Assembly: GCA_000827495.1 (NCBI GenBank)
Contig: KN817534.1
Location: forward strand, 136,653 to 200,652
Direction of reading: 5' to 3'
Length of the DNA stretch: 64,000 nt
Origin: Hypholoma sublateritium FD-334 SS-4
Taxonomy: Eukaryota > Basidiomycota > Agaricomycetes > Agaricales > Strophariaceae
The position numbers were made by a program, and so were the translations under genes. Below the pieces are notes generated by a model. It was not told the origin of the DNA and ran no database searches. It saw only the letters and a program-made list of their open reading frames with translations. Of the stretch, positions 35,531 to 47,804 are shown piece after piece (positions within the stretch are counted from its first letter, which is position 1; every line of letters starts with the position of its first letter).

Positions 35531-35932
35531 TAGGGACAGTCAAAGTTAAAATTTGAACTTTGATTCTGGTCTGATTCAACGGGTGATTCTGGCGTGATTA
35601 TGACCCAAGAATCACTCGTGAATCAAACATGAATCAAACATGAATCACACTCAACTTTGACCGCCCCGATTCTTGATTGATTCTCAACCGATTCTCGGCA
35701 CATAATTTATGCTTGATTCTGAGGGATAGGCAGCGAGCAGAATCACCAGAGTGAATCATTCCAGAATCATGATTCTGAAAGTTGAATCACCTCCGGAGGA
35801 GATTCAANGATTCAAAAGTGATTCTGCTTTCCCACGATTCTCGACGCGATTTTCGTTCCCTGAATCACCTCGTGAATCACGCGTTGAATCAAACCAGAAT
35901 CAAAGTAGAATCTTCATCTTTGACTGTCCCTA
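35531..35932. mobile_element. MITE with TA flanks and about 50-bp terminal inverted repeats
   Basis: The left end reads TAGGGACAGTCAAAG and the right end CTTTGACTGTCCCTA. The inverted match continues with a few mismatches to about 50 bp (left ACTTTGATTCTGGTCTGATT; right complement ACTTTGATTCTGGTTTGATT). A TA dinucleotide sits at both ends as in Tc1/mariner-type duplication. There is no coding capacity. The interior holds about 25 GATTC or GAATC pentamers in 402 bp. One base (35808) is unresolved. Confidence 0.82.
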
Positions 35933-36613
35933 ATGGCTGCTACACAGTTGTTGCAACTCTTTACCGCCATTTCCCGTGGAAATCAGATGTCGGTTGCTCC
36001 ACGGTGCTCTCGATATGATCCCCGCTGTTGAACAGGGGAGATCATCGCCATGAAGATTTTGCCCTTTGAGCATGGTCAATACGTTTGGCGCAGCCAAGGC
36101 AAGTCGGCCATTTCCACTTCGAGGCAGACTTACATTGGGTCTTTCGGTTCAGTGGGTCTCTAACCCCCTTTGACTGGGCACCTGATGTATAAGCTTTATC
36201 CTGACGCATTGGTGGCGGTCTCGCTAAACTCTGGCTGTGCCTTTCCTCGGGTTCAACATCCTGGCCGAGGTTGTGCTGTGTGTCCTGGACCACATATTCG
36301 TTCTCGTATTCTGCTGCTCAGACGCCCCGCTCAACTCGGAAAGCTCTTCAACGCACTATCCTCTTATAGACCTTGTGTCGTTTGTGTGTCCCTGTGCTTT
36401 TGTCCCCTGTCACGGTCGTATGGCCGTATTTGGGGTGTCTTCAGTCTCCAAGAATATCATCCATTCAATTGGTACTCTACTGGCGTTAACGATATTCCTG
36501 CAGCTTTGAATGTGATTAAGTTCACTCCACTCGACTTCCGCGCTTATAAGAACGCGAATATATTCACTGGTTTTGTATTCTTACATCCATCTGCATTACT
36601 CTAGCTACCAACA
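35933..36613. other. upstream region of the MetE-like gene
   Basis: No supported gene. A reverse-strand frame at 36042-36293 has a Cys/Lys/Trp-rich stretch (WKWPTCLGCAKRIDHAQ) that looks protein-like, but it is isolated and unassigned. Confidence 0.35.
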
Positions 36614-38518
36614 ATGACTTCTCTCACTACGTTGAAGAGGCCTCCGCGTGCCTCCCATGTCGGGTCTCTACTCCGTCCCAAATACCTTTTCGATAAACGA
36701 AAAGCATTACGAGCAGGTGAATGTCAACTAGAAGACCTCAAACCCTTGGAAGACGACGCCATCAAGCACGTATTGAAGCTCCAGCAAGACGCGGGCATCA
36801 AGGCCGTTACAGATGGTGAAATGCGTCGGTAAGCCTGCTGCTGCCTAATGCTCCGCATCTGACTAACGCTGTATCCGTTGAATGTCTTAGGGAAATCTTC
36901 TATGAGGGAGTATTCGACAAACTCGGCGGTTTGGCATACATTCCAGACCGTAAGTCTCACACAAAGAATAATAATTTTGGCTTTTACATGAACATGTGTT
37001 TTTCTTGTCGATAGGTCCCATTGCCACTTTCAAGGTCAGGCATCTCGGACCTCGCTGAAGAGCGGTAATCCTGATGCATTTGGTACAATTTTTCAGGCTT
37101 ACATTCCCCGCTTCAAAGTTATGCACGATGCAGGCGTAGAAGACGCCCCAACCTACTTCTGTAACGTAGGGCGCACATTCGTCGGCTTTCCACATAGATC
37201 TGACGAACTTTCATCTGATACACCAGGGTAAACTCAAACGCACGCAACCTTTCTACGTAGAAGATTTCAAGTATTTGAAATCGCTGGTTCCTCCCGAGGT
37301 ATGATCTCGTTGCTGCAGTTCTGCCGCATTATTCAATTATTCGCATTGCTGTTCACCGTAGGATGTCAAATTCATCAAAATTACCATGTGTTCGCCCTCG
37401 TGGTTCCATCAGCGCCACGGCTCGGACTTGACCTATGATTTATCGGTATACAAGAATGATGGTAGGCCCGTACATTCTTTAGACACTCAGATACCGCTTC
37501 TAAAACTGCGAGACCTTCTCCTTTTAGATGAATACTTTGACGATATGGGCAAGGCTTATCGCGAGGAGATCAAGGAATTGTACGAATTAGGGTGTAGTAA
37601 GTCGCCCACTCAGCTTGGGAAGCCCCGTCTAATGGCACGGCAGGGCACATCCAAATAGATGACCCCACATTCTGCTACTTCTGTCACGATAACATGATCA
37701 CCGATATGGGAAAGGCGGGAGTTGACTATCACGCACTGCTTGATACATACATTCGCGCTATCAACGTCGTCACAGCAGATCGGCCCGACGACCTGATTAT
37801 CAGCGTTCATATGTGTCGTGGTAACTTCAAGGTGCAAAATGCACCTTATTTCTCTGGCAGTGGTACTCACAGTTGATGGGGTAGGGCGGCGTTCATTTCT
37901 CAGAGGGTGGGTATGGCCGAATCGCACTCAAACTATTCAATAACCTCGATGTTGATGCCTACTACGTAATGGGTTTTTGCTTCTCGTTTCATGGCAGTAA
38001 GCTGATATCGTTCTTCAAGCTGGAATATGATACAGAGCGCGCCGGTGACTTCAGCCCCCTTATGCATCTTCCGTTGGGAAAGGTGGTCGTCCTTGGACTC
38101 GTGACGACGAAGGACCCCAAGGTGGGCTCATGCTACAGTTCTCATTTTGTCGTTTCGTTCACTTACGTGTCCTGCTAGCTTGAACTAATTGAGGAGCTCA
38201 AGGCGCGTGTCTACCTAGCAGTTGACGTCTTGTGCGGAGGGGTTCCTAAGCGCTCGCGGGAAGCAGCGCTCGACCAGTGAGCCATGCCCCCTAGATATAC
38301 GCGGTGCCCGAGCTAATCGAACGGTCACAGGCTCGCCATTAGTACGCAATGTGGCTTTGCCTCGGTCTGGGAAGGGAACCCAGTAACGGAAGAGGTGTGT
38401 GTACAATTTTGTTATAAGCTGATACTTCTTTGATTGATTATATGCGTAGGATGAAAGGAGGAAACTCTCTCTTCTTGTAGAAACCGCAAAGCAGATTTGG
38501 CCCAATGAAACCGCCTGA
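36614..38518 (+). CDS. MetE-like (cobalamin-independent methionine synthase C-terminal domain) protein
   Basis: A multi-exon gene. Exon 1 is 36614-36828 and joins in phase to REIFYEGVFDKLGG. Landmarks: SHVGSLLRPKYLFDKRKAL, DAGIKAVTDGEMRR, SPSWFHQRHGSDLTYD, DDPTFCYF, then probable metal ligands of the MetE fold in SVHMCRGNF (His and Cys), LEYDTERAGDF (Glu) and TQCGFASVWEGNPV (Cys). The last introns resolve what looks like a broken 3' end: AALDQ joins LAISTQCGF across GTGAGC..CACAG, and VTEE joins DERRKLSLLVETAKQIWP before TGA at 38516-38518. The protein has only the C-terminal barrel (about 400 residues), as in the small YxjG-like subgroup. A role in methyl transfer to a thiol is expected; the substrate is unknown. 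One junction near 37155-37200 is uncertain. Confidence 0.82.
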
Positions 38519-38902
38519 TTATAATGATCCAGTAACATGTGGGCGCGCTCTGGCATCTCCACCTCTGTTCATCATTATGGTCCCGGAATTGTGCTCATCC
38601 GCAGCAAATACGAACAAATGTATTATAGGAATTACATATGACTCTGTACAAGCCTTCTACACGAAGATGTCACTTTCTTTCCGGTACTCGCCAGATCCCT
38701 CAATGTCGGTGGTGGCGCGTGAGCAATACTTATACTAAGTCTTGGAGACGAAGATTTTTTGGCGGGACGCCAGAGAAACGGTCTGCAGTTCCGTTGAGCT
38801 GTACAGTTAACAGGAACATTGAGAGGCATTACATATTGCGTGTAACAGACATTCAAGCAGGCAGATGAGATCATGATCAACTACTACATTATTTAGTAAT
38901 TG
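38519..38902. other. convergent 3' flanks
   Basis: A short intergenic stretch between the tail-to-tail MetE-like and patatin-vWA genes; nothing else seen. Confidence 0.5.
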
Positions 38903-41182
38903 TTAGAGTAGACGACGAAGACTAGGGTGAATTCCCCCGAGAAGGATGCGCTCAAGCTTCTCCGGGGACAAAGAGCCGTCATATTTGACGGTATCGACCA
39001 TGCCCTAGCAGACATAAATTTAGAAGCCATCCCAATGGCAAGCCCCAATGGGCGATTGTGACAAATACTCACGACTTTGGCAGACCCATAAGACAGAGCC
39101 TGAAGCGCTTCTTTTGCCTGTTCGTCATTTCCGATCTGCACAAATTGGATGCCGATGCTGTTGGGGTGATGCCTTTTTGCCTTAATCTCCTGTTCGGCAT
39201 CCGCAATGCTGTCCTCTGGCTTGTCGTCTGGATCGCAATTCGTCATCTGTCTAGCCCTAGATTTTTTTAGAAAAACGGAGAGAGAGTACCTGGTCGACCG
39301 TCTGTGACGACAACTATATCGAGTGGTCGAATCTTTGTATATTCCGGAGAACCAATCTTCGCGTTTAGTATAGCGATTTGTTCATCCAGATGTTTTTTGA
39401 GGATTTCGCCTGTGGGTGTGTATCCTGATCATTTAGGCATCTATCTTAAGCACGACGCTCGTTACGATAATTACATATACAATCTTACCATGAGGCCTGA
39501 CCTCATCGAATATTTGCATAAGAACAGATTTTCCCTGTGAAACGATCACCATACATAAGCGCTTCAAGCTCTGAGAGGTGTACTTACCCGCACACTGGCA
39601 CAATATTTGTCAGAATTCAAAAAGACCATGTCGACTGAATGTGCATTGTACTCCAAAGCGTGCTCCGCGATTGCAGACAGGGCATCTCGAGCTTCGTCCC
39701 ACAATGCCTTCATCTACGAAAATCGGCGTCAAAATTGCAGTGGCAAAGAAAAAGCTGAACTCGACTTGCCGATCCTGAATCATCGATAATGAATAGAACA
39801 CGGTATTTGCTATGTGGATGAGGTCGCGAAGCTGTTTATAGTTGATCAAAAACTTACCTCAAATACTCCATTATTGTCTCTGGGCGCCGTTTATCAAGCT
39901 GTGGATTGTATCCAGGGTTTACCGTGTCTGGGGGAGGCGATTGCGGATCCATCCTGCGCAGGTCCTCAGCATCTGCTACTTTCTTTTCCTCCACGACGAG
40001 CTCCGAGATTGCGGTAATAACCTTCTCCCCTTTCGCATCCGCGGCCCATTGATCGATGGACTCTTTGACTGTCTGCCTCTGAAAGTAGTCAGCGAATGCA
40101 ATCTTGTCTAACCCAAGAGGCGGATCAATCCTATAGTTGTATAAATCTTGAAGGAACTTTGAATTCTCCCCATTTGTCTCGGCGGCCGTCTGAATAACCT
40201 GTTGGACAATATCCATTACATCGACAGTGCGACTGCTTTGAGACTCTGTCATGTGCTTCAGTTTATTGTCAATTATTGCCCTAACATATTGAGCGCAATA
40301 TGCATCCGTAATCCGGTAATCTTTCCCAGCGTTGTCGGGAACCAGCGAGCATATGTCGGTCCCAAGGCTGATAGTGAGGATGCTCCTCCCATTCGGCCAT
40401 AACGCTAGCTTTTCGTTCTGCGCCAGTTTGACCGGATTGTTGAACCCCGAAAAAGCAGCCTCCCGAAAGTCGTATACACTGTTGGCCAGCGGGAGCGGAG
40501 GGACGTAACCAAAGAATGGTGTTGCAAGCACCGCATGTGCTGCTTCTCGAATGAGCCATTGGTGTGATAATGGTAGGGTTTTCTGTCCCTTGTACGATGA
40601 AACACATTGGTACCGGTTTGAGAAATTTGGAGCGCCAGAGGTTACAAAAACCGCCGCCTTATTCCATTATTTGCGATCATAATCATATGTGAATGCAAAA
40701 AGAAACTCACATTTGTATGAAGGGAAGTGTTAATCTGAGGAATCACCATAGGTGCATCGGCGGAGGCGGAGTATTTTGCAATCACAGCAGAGAGAACATC
40801 ATCGTAAGCAGACGGACCATTGACCGGTTTGTTGTCGAGGACACTGTCCCATAATTTGGCCTCGTCTTCTCCGCAGCATGCCTTGACGATGTTCATGTAC
40901 TCTGTAATCGCTGTATCGCAATCCAAGCCCAGACGACCAAGTAATATTGCAATAAGTCCCCCGGAGGATGTGCCACATATGAGATCGAAGATGTTGCAAG
41001 GTCGTAGCGGCTTTTTAGCTCTGAGAGAGGCACTCTTCACGATTTTGTCGATGATGTAGAGTGGCCCAAGTCCTCGGAAGGCGTAGCCATCGATGACGAG
41101 GACTCTTTTGAGGTCGGCTATGGATAGAATTAGAGAGGGTATATAAGGTGAAGCACAAATTACGGTTGAATGGTTTGTTCAT
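38903..41182 (-). CDS. patatin-like phospholipase domain fused to a vWA domain
   Basis: The start is 41182: a 19-nt first exon (MNKPFN) joins PDLKRVLVIDGYAFRGLG in phase. The patatin fold follows: FDLICGTSSGGLIAILLGR (nucleophile Ser in GTSSG), then LIREAAHAVLATPFF and EAAFSGFNNPVKLA. The exon ending at 39854 runs without a break from patatin into the start of vWA (QLDKRRPETIMEYL) and splices to SKYRVLFIIDDSGS, then WDEARDALSAIAEHALEYN, PLDIVVVTDGRP, IGIQFVQIGND and LERILLGGIHPSLRRLL before the stop at 38905-38903. The MIDAS motif DxSxS is intact. In the patatin part the oxyanion loop, normally DGGGxRG, reads DGYAFRG, and the Asp of the dyad appears as Glu, so lipase activity is doubtful. The intron after DDSGS starts with GC. 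Confidence 0.8.
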
Positions 41183-42101
41183 AGCTCGGAGCGGCCTAGT
41201 GTACGTATCTCGTAGACCAGAGTTGATAGGTAGATTTTTGGAGGCAGTGGGTACGCGGCTAGCTTCCGAGATTTTGAGGATCGGTTCAACCGCCAGTGGA
41301 CCATGATTAAATATTTCCAGCCTCGAAGGATGGAATTGCTACGATGGAAGCACATCCACGTTCCATCCGATGGCAATGAGGCCTTGAGGCTTCACCGTTT
41401 AGCAGGGCTCAGGGCATGTTCTGAGGCATTAATAGCTTGTATTGACATCGTGCCAACCTGTTATCTATGGCTGCAGTGACTGCGACTGTGATGACTGAAT
41501 AACGGTTATATGCAACGTTGACGTTGAAGTTAAGCTGCTGAGGTTTGTCTGCACAGCCATTGGCCCAGCGGAATTCCGGCTGACTCATCCCGCCGGCGAC
41601 GAGCAAGGGGCTCCGATACACCGTCATCTCCGCGGCCGCGCGCGGCGCACGCTGTCTCCGCGCTGCAGTCGCTGCTGTCGCGACTTGAGACGGGCCTGGC
41701 TGGCGACTTGTATCCTCAAGGAATGCACAGCCGCGGGTTGCCGCCTGTGGCAAGCTTGCAATGGACTTGCAGCGGCGTCTTTTCGAGCCTTCGTACATGC
41801 TTCCCAGTGTACTTATTTCAACCTGTCTTTTGTAAAACAACTCGGAGACTCAGCTACAGGCGTATTATCGTCAGTGGTGGCGTGCGGTGATTGACGCTTT
41901 TCAATTTTGAAATTTGAGCAGTGACGGCGCACCATTGCTCGGACTTCACCGCTGAGATGAAACATACATAAAATAAGCCGTAGTCCAACAGTAGTCGAAA
42001 ACATTAGAAACCGATAGATGTACTAGGCTAACAAAGTCGCGGTAGTAGATATGGAGTAGAGAAATGATGCCATGTAAGCATGCCAAAAAATCCCAAGATA
42101 T
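41183..42101. other. intergenic stretch
   Basis: No gene supported. It holds the patatin-vWA promoter and the 3' flank of the oxygenase gene; overlapping frames on both strands at 41409-41890 lack any family feature. Confidence 0.45.
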
Positions 42102-45100
42102 CTAGGCGGCACAAGAGTCCCGGCTCCAGGCCACACGGCGCCCTCCCTGAGGACCCCAATCTATTCTGCCATCAGGTCCTGGTTGTTCTATAGTACAAAG
42201 GGATCCAATTGATTAATGCAGCTCCTACTGAAATCAAAATTACTCACCGACACCGATCCACTGCACACGAACAGTATGCTTTCCCTTCGGGACGACAATG
42301 ACGCCGGCACTGAATCCCCTCCGCAAGCACTCGCCGTAGTCCTCCCCGCAGTTGTCTGTCTTGTTGAGTGGGACGCTCGGTGAATTCCCCACGGATACGT
42401 TATCGACCCAGAAAGACACAGCCAGGTCTTTCGCATCAATATCAATGAGCGAGAGTTGGTGCGCCGTGCGATGCTTAAGCGTGTACTCGAGAGGAATGAG
42501 CTTTCCGTCGCTTCCGGACTTCATTGTTACGATTTGCCAGGGCTGAATGGGTGTTAAAGGGGGAAGACATGCCGGTCGGGGACCCGACGGTGCTGGTGTC
42601 CGCGGCGGAAGAGCAGGTACGCTGGCGCCTGCAGAAACGACCCACTTGCTGAACATGATCGTCACCGTAAGCAAAATCTTGGAACTCCAGATTACAATCC
42701 CTATGGGAAATGATGTCAAACCGTCCACAATTCAATGCAAGAGAAAGTTTCTTACTAAGCGTGCAGATGCCGACAATAGTGAGCAAAATGAGAGCCATGA
42801 GGGAGAGCACGAATATCAGTATGGCGGATTTGACGCGGTTCATCTTGGATTCCCTGTTTTTATTGTTTTTCTCCGGGGTAATGCTCCAAATCCGCGCTCT
42901 CTTTTCTGAGATCGCCCTGTATCGGACACTAATGAGTGAACTTAGACACATGCAATATAATCAACAAAGATTTACTCGACTCGTTGCTGGTTGTCCCTAT
43001 CGTACTGCACCACAAGTGATTGTGGAAAGGGATGCAGCATTCCATCGGGACTCAGAAACGATTTAGGGTCGGTCTGTAGCGGAAATTTTAGCGTCGTAAA
43101 CAAATGAGCTCTGATGAAAAGGCTCTGACATCCTGCGGCTCTGGATGGGTAGTAAACTGCACCAGCCTTCCTCTGCTGCCTGGCGCACGGCGGATCCCTT
43201 TCAAACGAAAAATAGCCCCGAGGATCTGCGTATATTGGTAAACTGTAAATTCCGTTGAGGTGAGTCAATCGACACGTACTTCGGGCATTGTCTGCGACGA
43301 AGTTTGTGTGAGAAATTCACCACTCAATATAATCTGCGCCACAATAAACTGACCTTGTCAACGAAGACAATACCTGGGCATTTGTGCAATCCCAGACCTT
43401 GTATCGCATTCACTCGTCGTCTTGGATTGACTTTCATCGGGTCGTCGAGGTCCCCATCGGCGATCTGTATGAAGGACCCAATTTAGCGAGTGAGTCAGAA
43501 ATTACTCAAATGAACACAAACATCATCAGCAGTAAGGGCTTTACTAAAGTTCGCGTAGAGAAGGTCTCCTTTCTGGACGGCGAACTCGGAGGGGGTTCCG
43601 TTATTTCCCTTACAGGGAATTTTGGCTTCGTCCACTGCAACCCTTCGCCAAACTCCCAGAGGGTGGTTCAGTCCTATTCCATACGTCAGAAACCTACTGC
43701 AGACAAAGAGAATTCAGGGCATACTGAATGATTCTCTGATGTAACCCATCAACAGTTTCTTGGATTTCGCGTCGTCTTTGTGGGAAAGCTTGATGATTTC
43801 ATTGAGTTCGTTGGAGTACTTCTCTTGTAGATAGAAATCAATCGCTTGGGTACAAACTTATTCAGAGAGCGCAAGGGTTAGCCAGTTCCATAGGTTCAAA
43901 GAAACAACCTTATACCTTTTGCGTATTTGACGGCTGCCACAACAGCCAAACCGATGACATTCGCGATGACTCGGTCGTTCGTTGGCCTACCGATGGACGG
44001 TGGATAGCTTTGATTGACGTTCACCGCTCTTTCCAAAAATGTCTGGGCAGTCTGTCCTTGAACCTTTATTCCGAAGGTGAACTCGGTCACAATCTTCAAA
44101 ACATAAGGACCAAGGACTTCCTTGAATAAGTGCGTCAGAGATTCGAGGTGTGACTAGTTATAGGTTGGTCAATTTACGAGCCCAGATAATCAAAAGTAGA
44201 GATATTATTTTACCTGATTAACCACACGACTGGGGGGCGGCAATTTATTTTTGACGTGCTCATATATCTTCTTCCCGGTAACTACCGCCTTCGTGCGATG
44301 CTGCCACTGATTCTCTGTATCGATAACTTGGAAGACAAAGCTGTCACATGATCAGTTTGATAGTTTAGAGACGACAAAAGTAACTAGAACACATACGCAT
44401 AAAGTTGGGCAAACGCAGCATGTGCAATAGTGGGATCGGGGACTTCCGAGCCGCTGACACGGCCAGAAACTTTGGCCAATGCAGATACGAACTTGACGAC
44501 CTGATGATGGAGCCATGGAACTCTGGTTTGAACAATATGCATCCCGGGGTAACGAATGGGGGTCTCAGAACTATTATTCTTCGGGGGTCCCGAGGCACCT
44601 ATTCCGCTGAGGGGGTAGTCGAGCTAGAATATTTGACTAAATTAACAAATCGATCGTGCATGGCGATCTGGGCAGATTGGCTTACAAGGGTCTCGCATAC
44701 CCATCGAGTACATACTGCATTCACTACATCACGAGCGACGTCAATCTCGTCCTCGCTGTGATGTGTAAGAACGGGAAGATTTAGATCTTACTCAGAGCAT
44801 ACCTTTGCGAAGAACCTTTTGCCGTTCGACCTTCGATAAATTCCTTGGTCATCTTGGCAAATGAAGTAGCATATCGATCCAGTGCTCCGCTGTCGGGAAT
44901 GAGTGCATGCAATGACTATTTTGTTGTCAGTTTATCGTCTGCAGATTTGAATTGGTACCAACCATCATCTGATCCTTGTCGTGTCTACGGAGAATATATA
45001 CAAAGTCAGCCTGGAAGAGTCGTTGACAACAATAGGTAGAAAATAATATGCTTGCCTTTTCTCATCGTCGAACCCCAGAAAGTACCTAGAGAAAATGTCG

Positions 45101-47804
45101 AGATTGAGTAAAATTTCAATCTGGGATCCGACGGGAGAAGACGAACCCATATCCGTTTGTGAGTGCTTTGAGATTGTCTTCGTACATAGTGGGAAACGAA
45201 TCAGGCTTGTTGCACACATGACTGATCTGGTTCCTCGTAACCAAGTGGCGTATCACGCGCGCTTGCGGCTTCTCCGTTTCGAGGATGGGTTTCCTTTTCT
45301 TTTCGGTGTCGGGAAGGTGTTCTTCGTCAGGTTGGATAGGGAGTAGCCTCATCTCTTTGTTATGAGCGGAGGTGAAATAGCTCGTATCGGACAAGGAACG
45401 TAGACATCGAATCGTGTTGCTTGGTATGCTGAGCGGAAAGAGGCCATATATGTTGTTGTAGGGGTATTCACGAGGTAAAGTACGTTGAAGCACTGTATTA
45501 AGGAGCATATAAGCAGAGATCCAGAATCACAGTACGGATCCACGGTACGTTTTGGCATTGATGTCCCAAATGACCCATTATCCGGATTCTCCAGTTTGCA
45601 ATCCTCAATGTACCATTTTGCGGCCTTAGCATTTGCTTTTGGGGGATGTGTAAGTCAACACATGAACGAAAAAATTCAGGACAACTCACAAAGGTGCGAA
45701 AAGATCTCCTCGCTGGCGGGATCACGCCGTCGGATGCGTGAGACCTATTCCAGTAATATATTTCAGCCGTTTATGTATGATAAAAAGTAGGCATAGGCTC
45801 ACGATGTCAAACAAAAGCGCGTAAGTCTTTGGTTTACTGTGTGAGTGAACTGCAGATAAAACTGACGAAAAAGTGAATTACCTTCGTATAACCAAGTTGG
45901 TAGCCACTATCTGCGCCATCCTCTCCTTGCAAACCAGGCTAGCGGTATTGATAAATGAGATGGATGCTGGTCTAATCAAGTCTTCACCTACATAAACTTC
46001 CAAATTGTCTATAGACCCGTAAAGTTTCTTGGCCGCCTCAGCCACCGCACTGTTCGATGTCCATTCCTCAAAATTGGCGAGAGCTGCAAATCGTTAGCCC
46101 CAAGAATAACATCAGAACAAGTAAGAGCACATACGCTTCAAGCCAAGAAAGTTCCTGTACTCGTTCAACGTGCAGGCTTTGAAGCTTCTGGCCCAGTCGA
46201 TGGTCTTTATTTGCATAACCCGCCAACATGGCGAGATTCCTTGGCCTGAACTCTGAGCGGGGGTCTCCGTTGACTCGTACAGGATCCTGGCCAGATCGTT
46301 ATCAGCGAATCTACCATTCCTACCACGTTGGAGTCTGTAGAAGACCGAGTAAGATGACGTAACATATAGGCCTGCGTGGATACGTACCCGGCATGATTTT
46401 GTCTGCGCTTATTCAGGTTTGCGGTGGCTGTGTAAACCTTTGCGTCGAATTCTGATGGCGAGATCTGCGGCTTTATTTTAGGTCAGTGCATAACCTCGAT
46501 GATAGGACCCAGTACCGTGTCCGCTTTCACGTTGACCATATCGTGCAAAGTGCTCTCGACGTAACTAATGTCATTTCCAGACATGATAGGAGACAACTGG
46601 AAGATGTGTTCAATAAATGTAAGTACTAGGTTGGTCTCACAACCAACAATTATAACATGACTAACATCGTACAGTAGAGCGGCTTCCACAAAGGATTTGA
46701 ACTCGGGTTTGCTGGCTGATATAGGTGGTACCTCAGGCTAATCTAGGTTAGTCTCACGGCAGAAAAAACTCATAGGCGAGCCTCACCAATTGCGAAAGTA
46801 CGTCTGATTTGTGTCCAGGGCCAACAGTAGACAGGCCCACAAGGGGCCTCAAGATATCTTCCTGTACGATCTTTCGGAAATGCGCACAGTTTATGTAGCG
46901 CGCCATTTCGAATATATCGTCATCTTGAAGAGCCTCCCCGTGAAGCTGCAGCCTTCGGGCGATGTACTATTCAAGAAGTTGTTAATAATATGGTATCAAC
47001 GAAAACGAAAAGTACAATCACATTGTGATGCCTGTTAAAAAGAATTAAGAGGACCGCCGATGCTCTTGGAAGAAAAAACAGTCGATCGTCGAAGAAGCAG
47101 TCGGGAAATATCATCCCACTGCCGTCTTTTAATCGGATTTCGTCGGCTTCCGAAGGGTCGCTACCATATAAGGGATACAAGTCGAAATATGTCGAAATGT
47201 CATTATTGGGACGCCGAATTGATAGCTGAAGAGTGTCAGATTGAAAATCAAGACAAAAGTATAGCTGCGCCGTACTAAGTACTCACATCAGCCAAACAAG
47301 CAAAGGAATATACAAGGCTTGAAATTCCACTCGAATTATCTCCACTGGCACCACGCCTGTTTGGAAGCCACTAAATAAATTATCAGTGTTTGCATCGTAA
47401 CCTTAGGAAGATTTTCAACACACTGCTCGTTTATGGAGAAGACTGTCGAAGACATCCTCGGCTCGCGGAAGCTCATGGGATTTTAGGCCAGCGCTTGCCT
47501 CTGGACGTTTATGCTCGTGTGCTTCCCACACGTGAGATAGAAAAAAAAACACAATGAACGAAGACTTACAAAGTGCATGGTCACTCGCTTTCTTGATTGC
47601 AGAGTCAGCGGGACTTTCACCCAGCTTTCCGATTAGTTTAAAAATGCTACTCTGATCACGGAGGTTATGAAATTGAGAAAAGTAAGTTGAAATAGTTTGC
47701 AACATGCTGGTAAAATAACCGACCTCCGACGCCTTTGAGTCTGGGTGGCTGCCGTGTGAGCTCATGGAAACGATAGTTTGGTACTCTGAAGGGTATATGG
47801 ACAA
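42102..47804 (-). CDS. Ppo-type fatty-acid oxygenase with degenerate peroxidase domain, P450-like domain, TM helix and conserved C-terminal domain
   Basis: A long multi-exon gene (start 47804 or Met at 47765). The peroxidase part follows linoleate diol synthase/Ppo order: ELPRAEDVFDSLL, NNDISTYFDLYPLYGSD, FFLPRASAVLLILFNRHHN, ARYINCAHFRKIV, DLARILYESTETPA, LNEYRNFLGLK and LYGSIDNLEVYVG. The P450-like part has LVTRNQISHVCNKPDSF, LTNGYGFVF, VVNAVCTRWVCETLV and the Cys loop GLGLHKCPGIVFVDK, then AIFRLKGIRRAPG and HPFPQSLVVQYD. Two in-phase introns (donors at RVE and at GICTL) add a TM helix (AILIFVLSLMALILLTIV) and about 170 more residues: DGKLIPLEYTL, LIDIDAKDLAVSFWVDN, NCGEDYGECLRRGF, KGKHTVRVQW, DWGPQGGRRVAW, stop at 42102. 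Both peroxidase heme histidines appear lost. Exon borders at 43.9-46.5 kb are only partly resolved. Confidence 0.78.

Noticed and set aside
38215..38400. Apparent premature stop in the MetE-like gene after AALDQ
   Set aside because: A GTGAGC..CACAG intron removes it and restores the conserved TQCGFASV motif, so the gene is probably intact.
42240..42951. A separate small membrane-protein gene after the oxygenase
   Set aside because: Phase-compatible introns at the same positions in both paralogues link it to the oxygenase reading frame, so I treat it as the C-terminal part of one protein.
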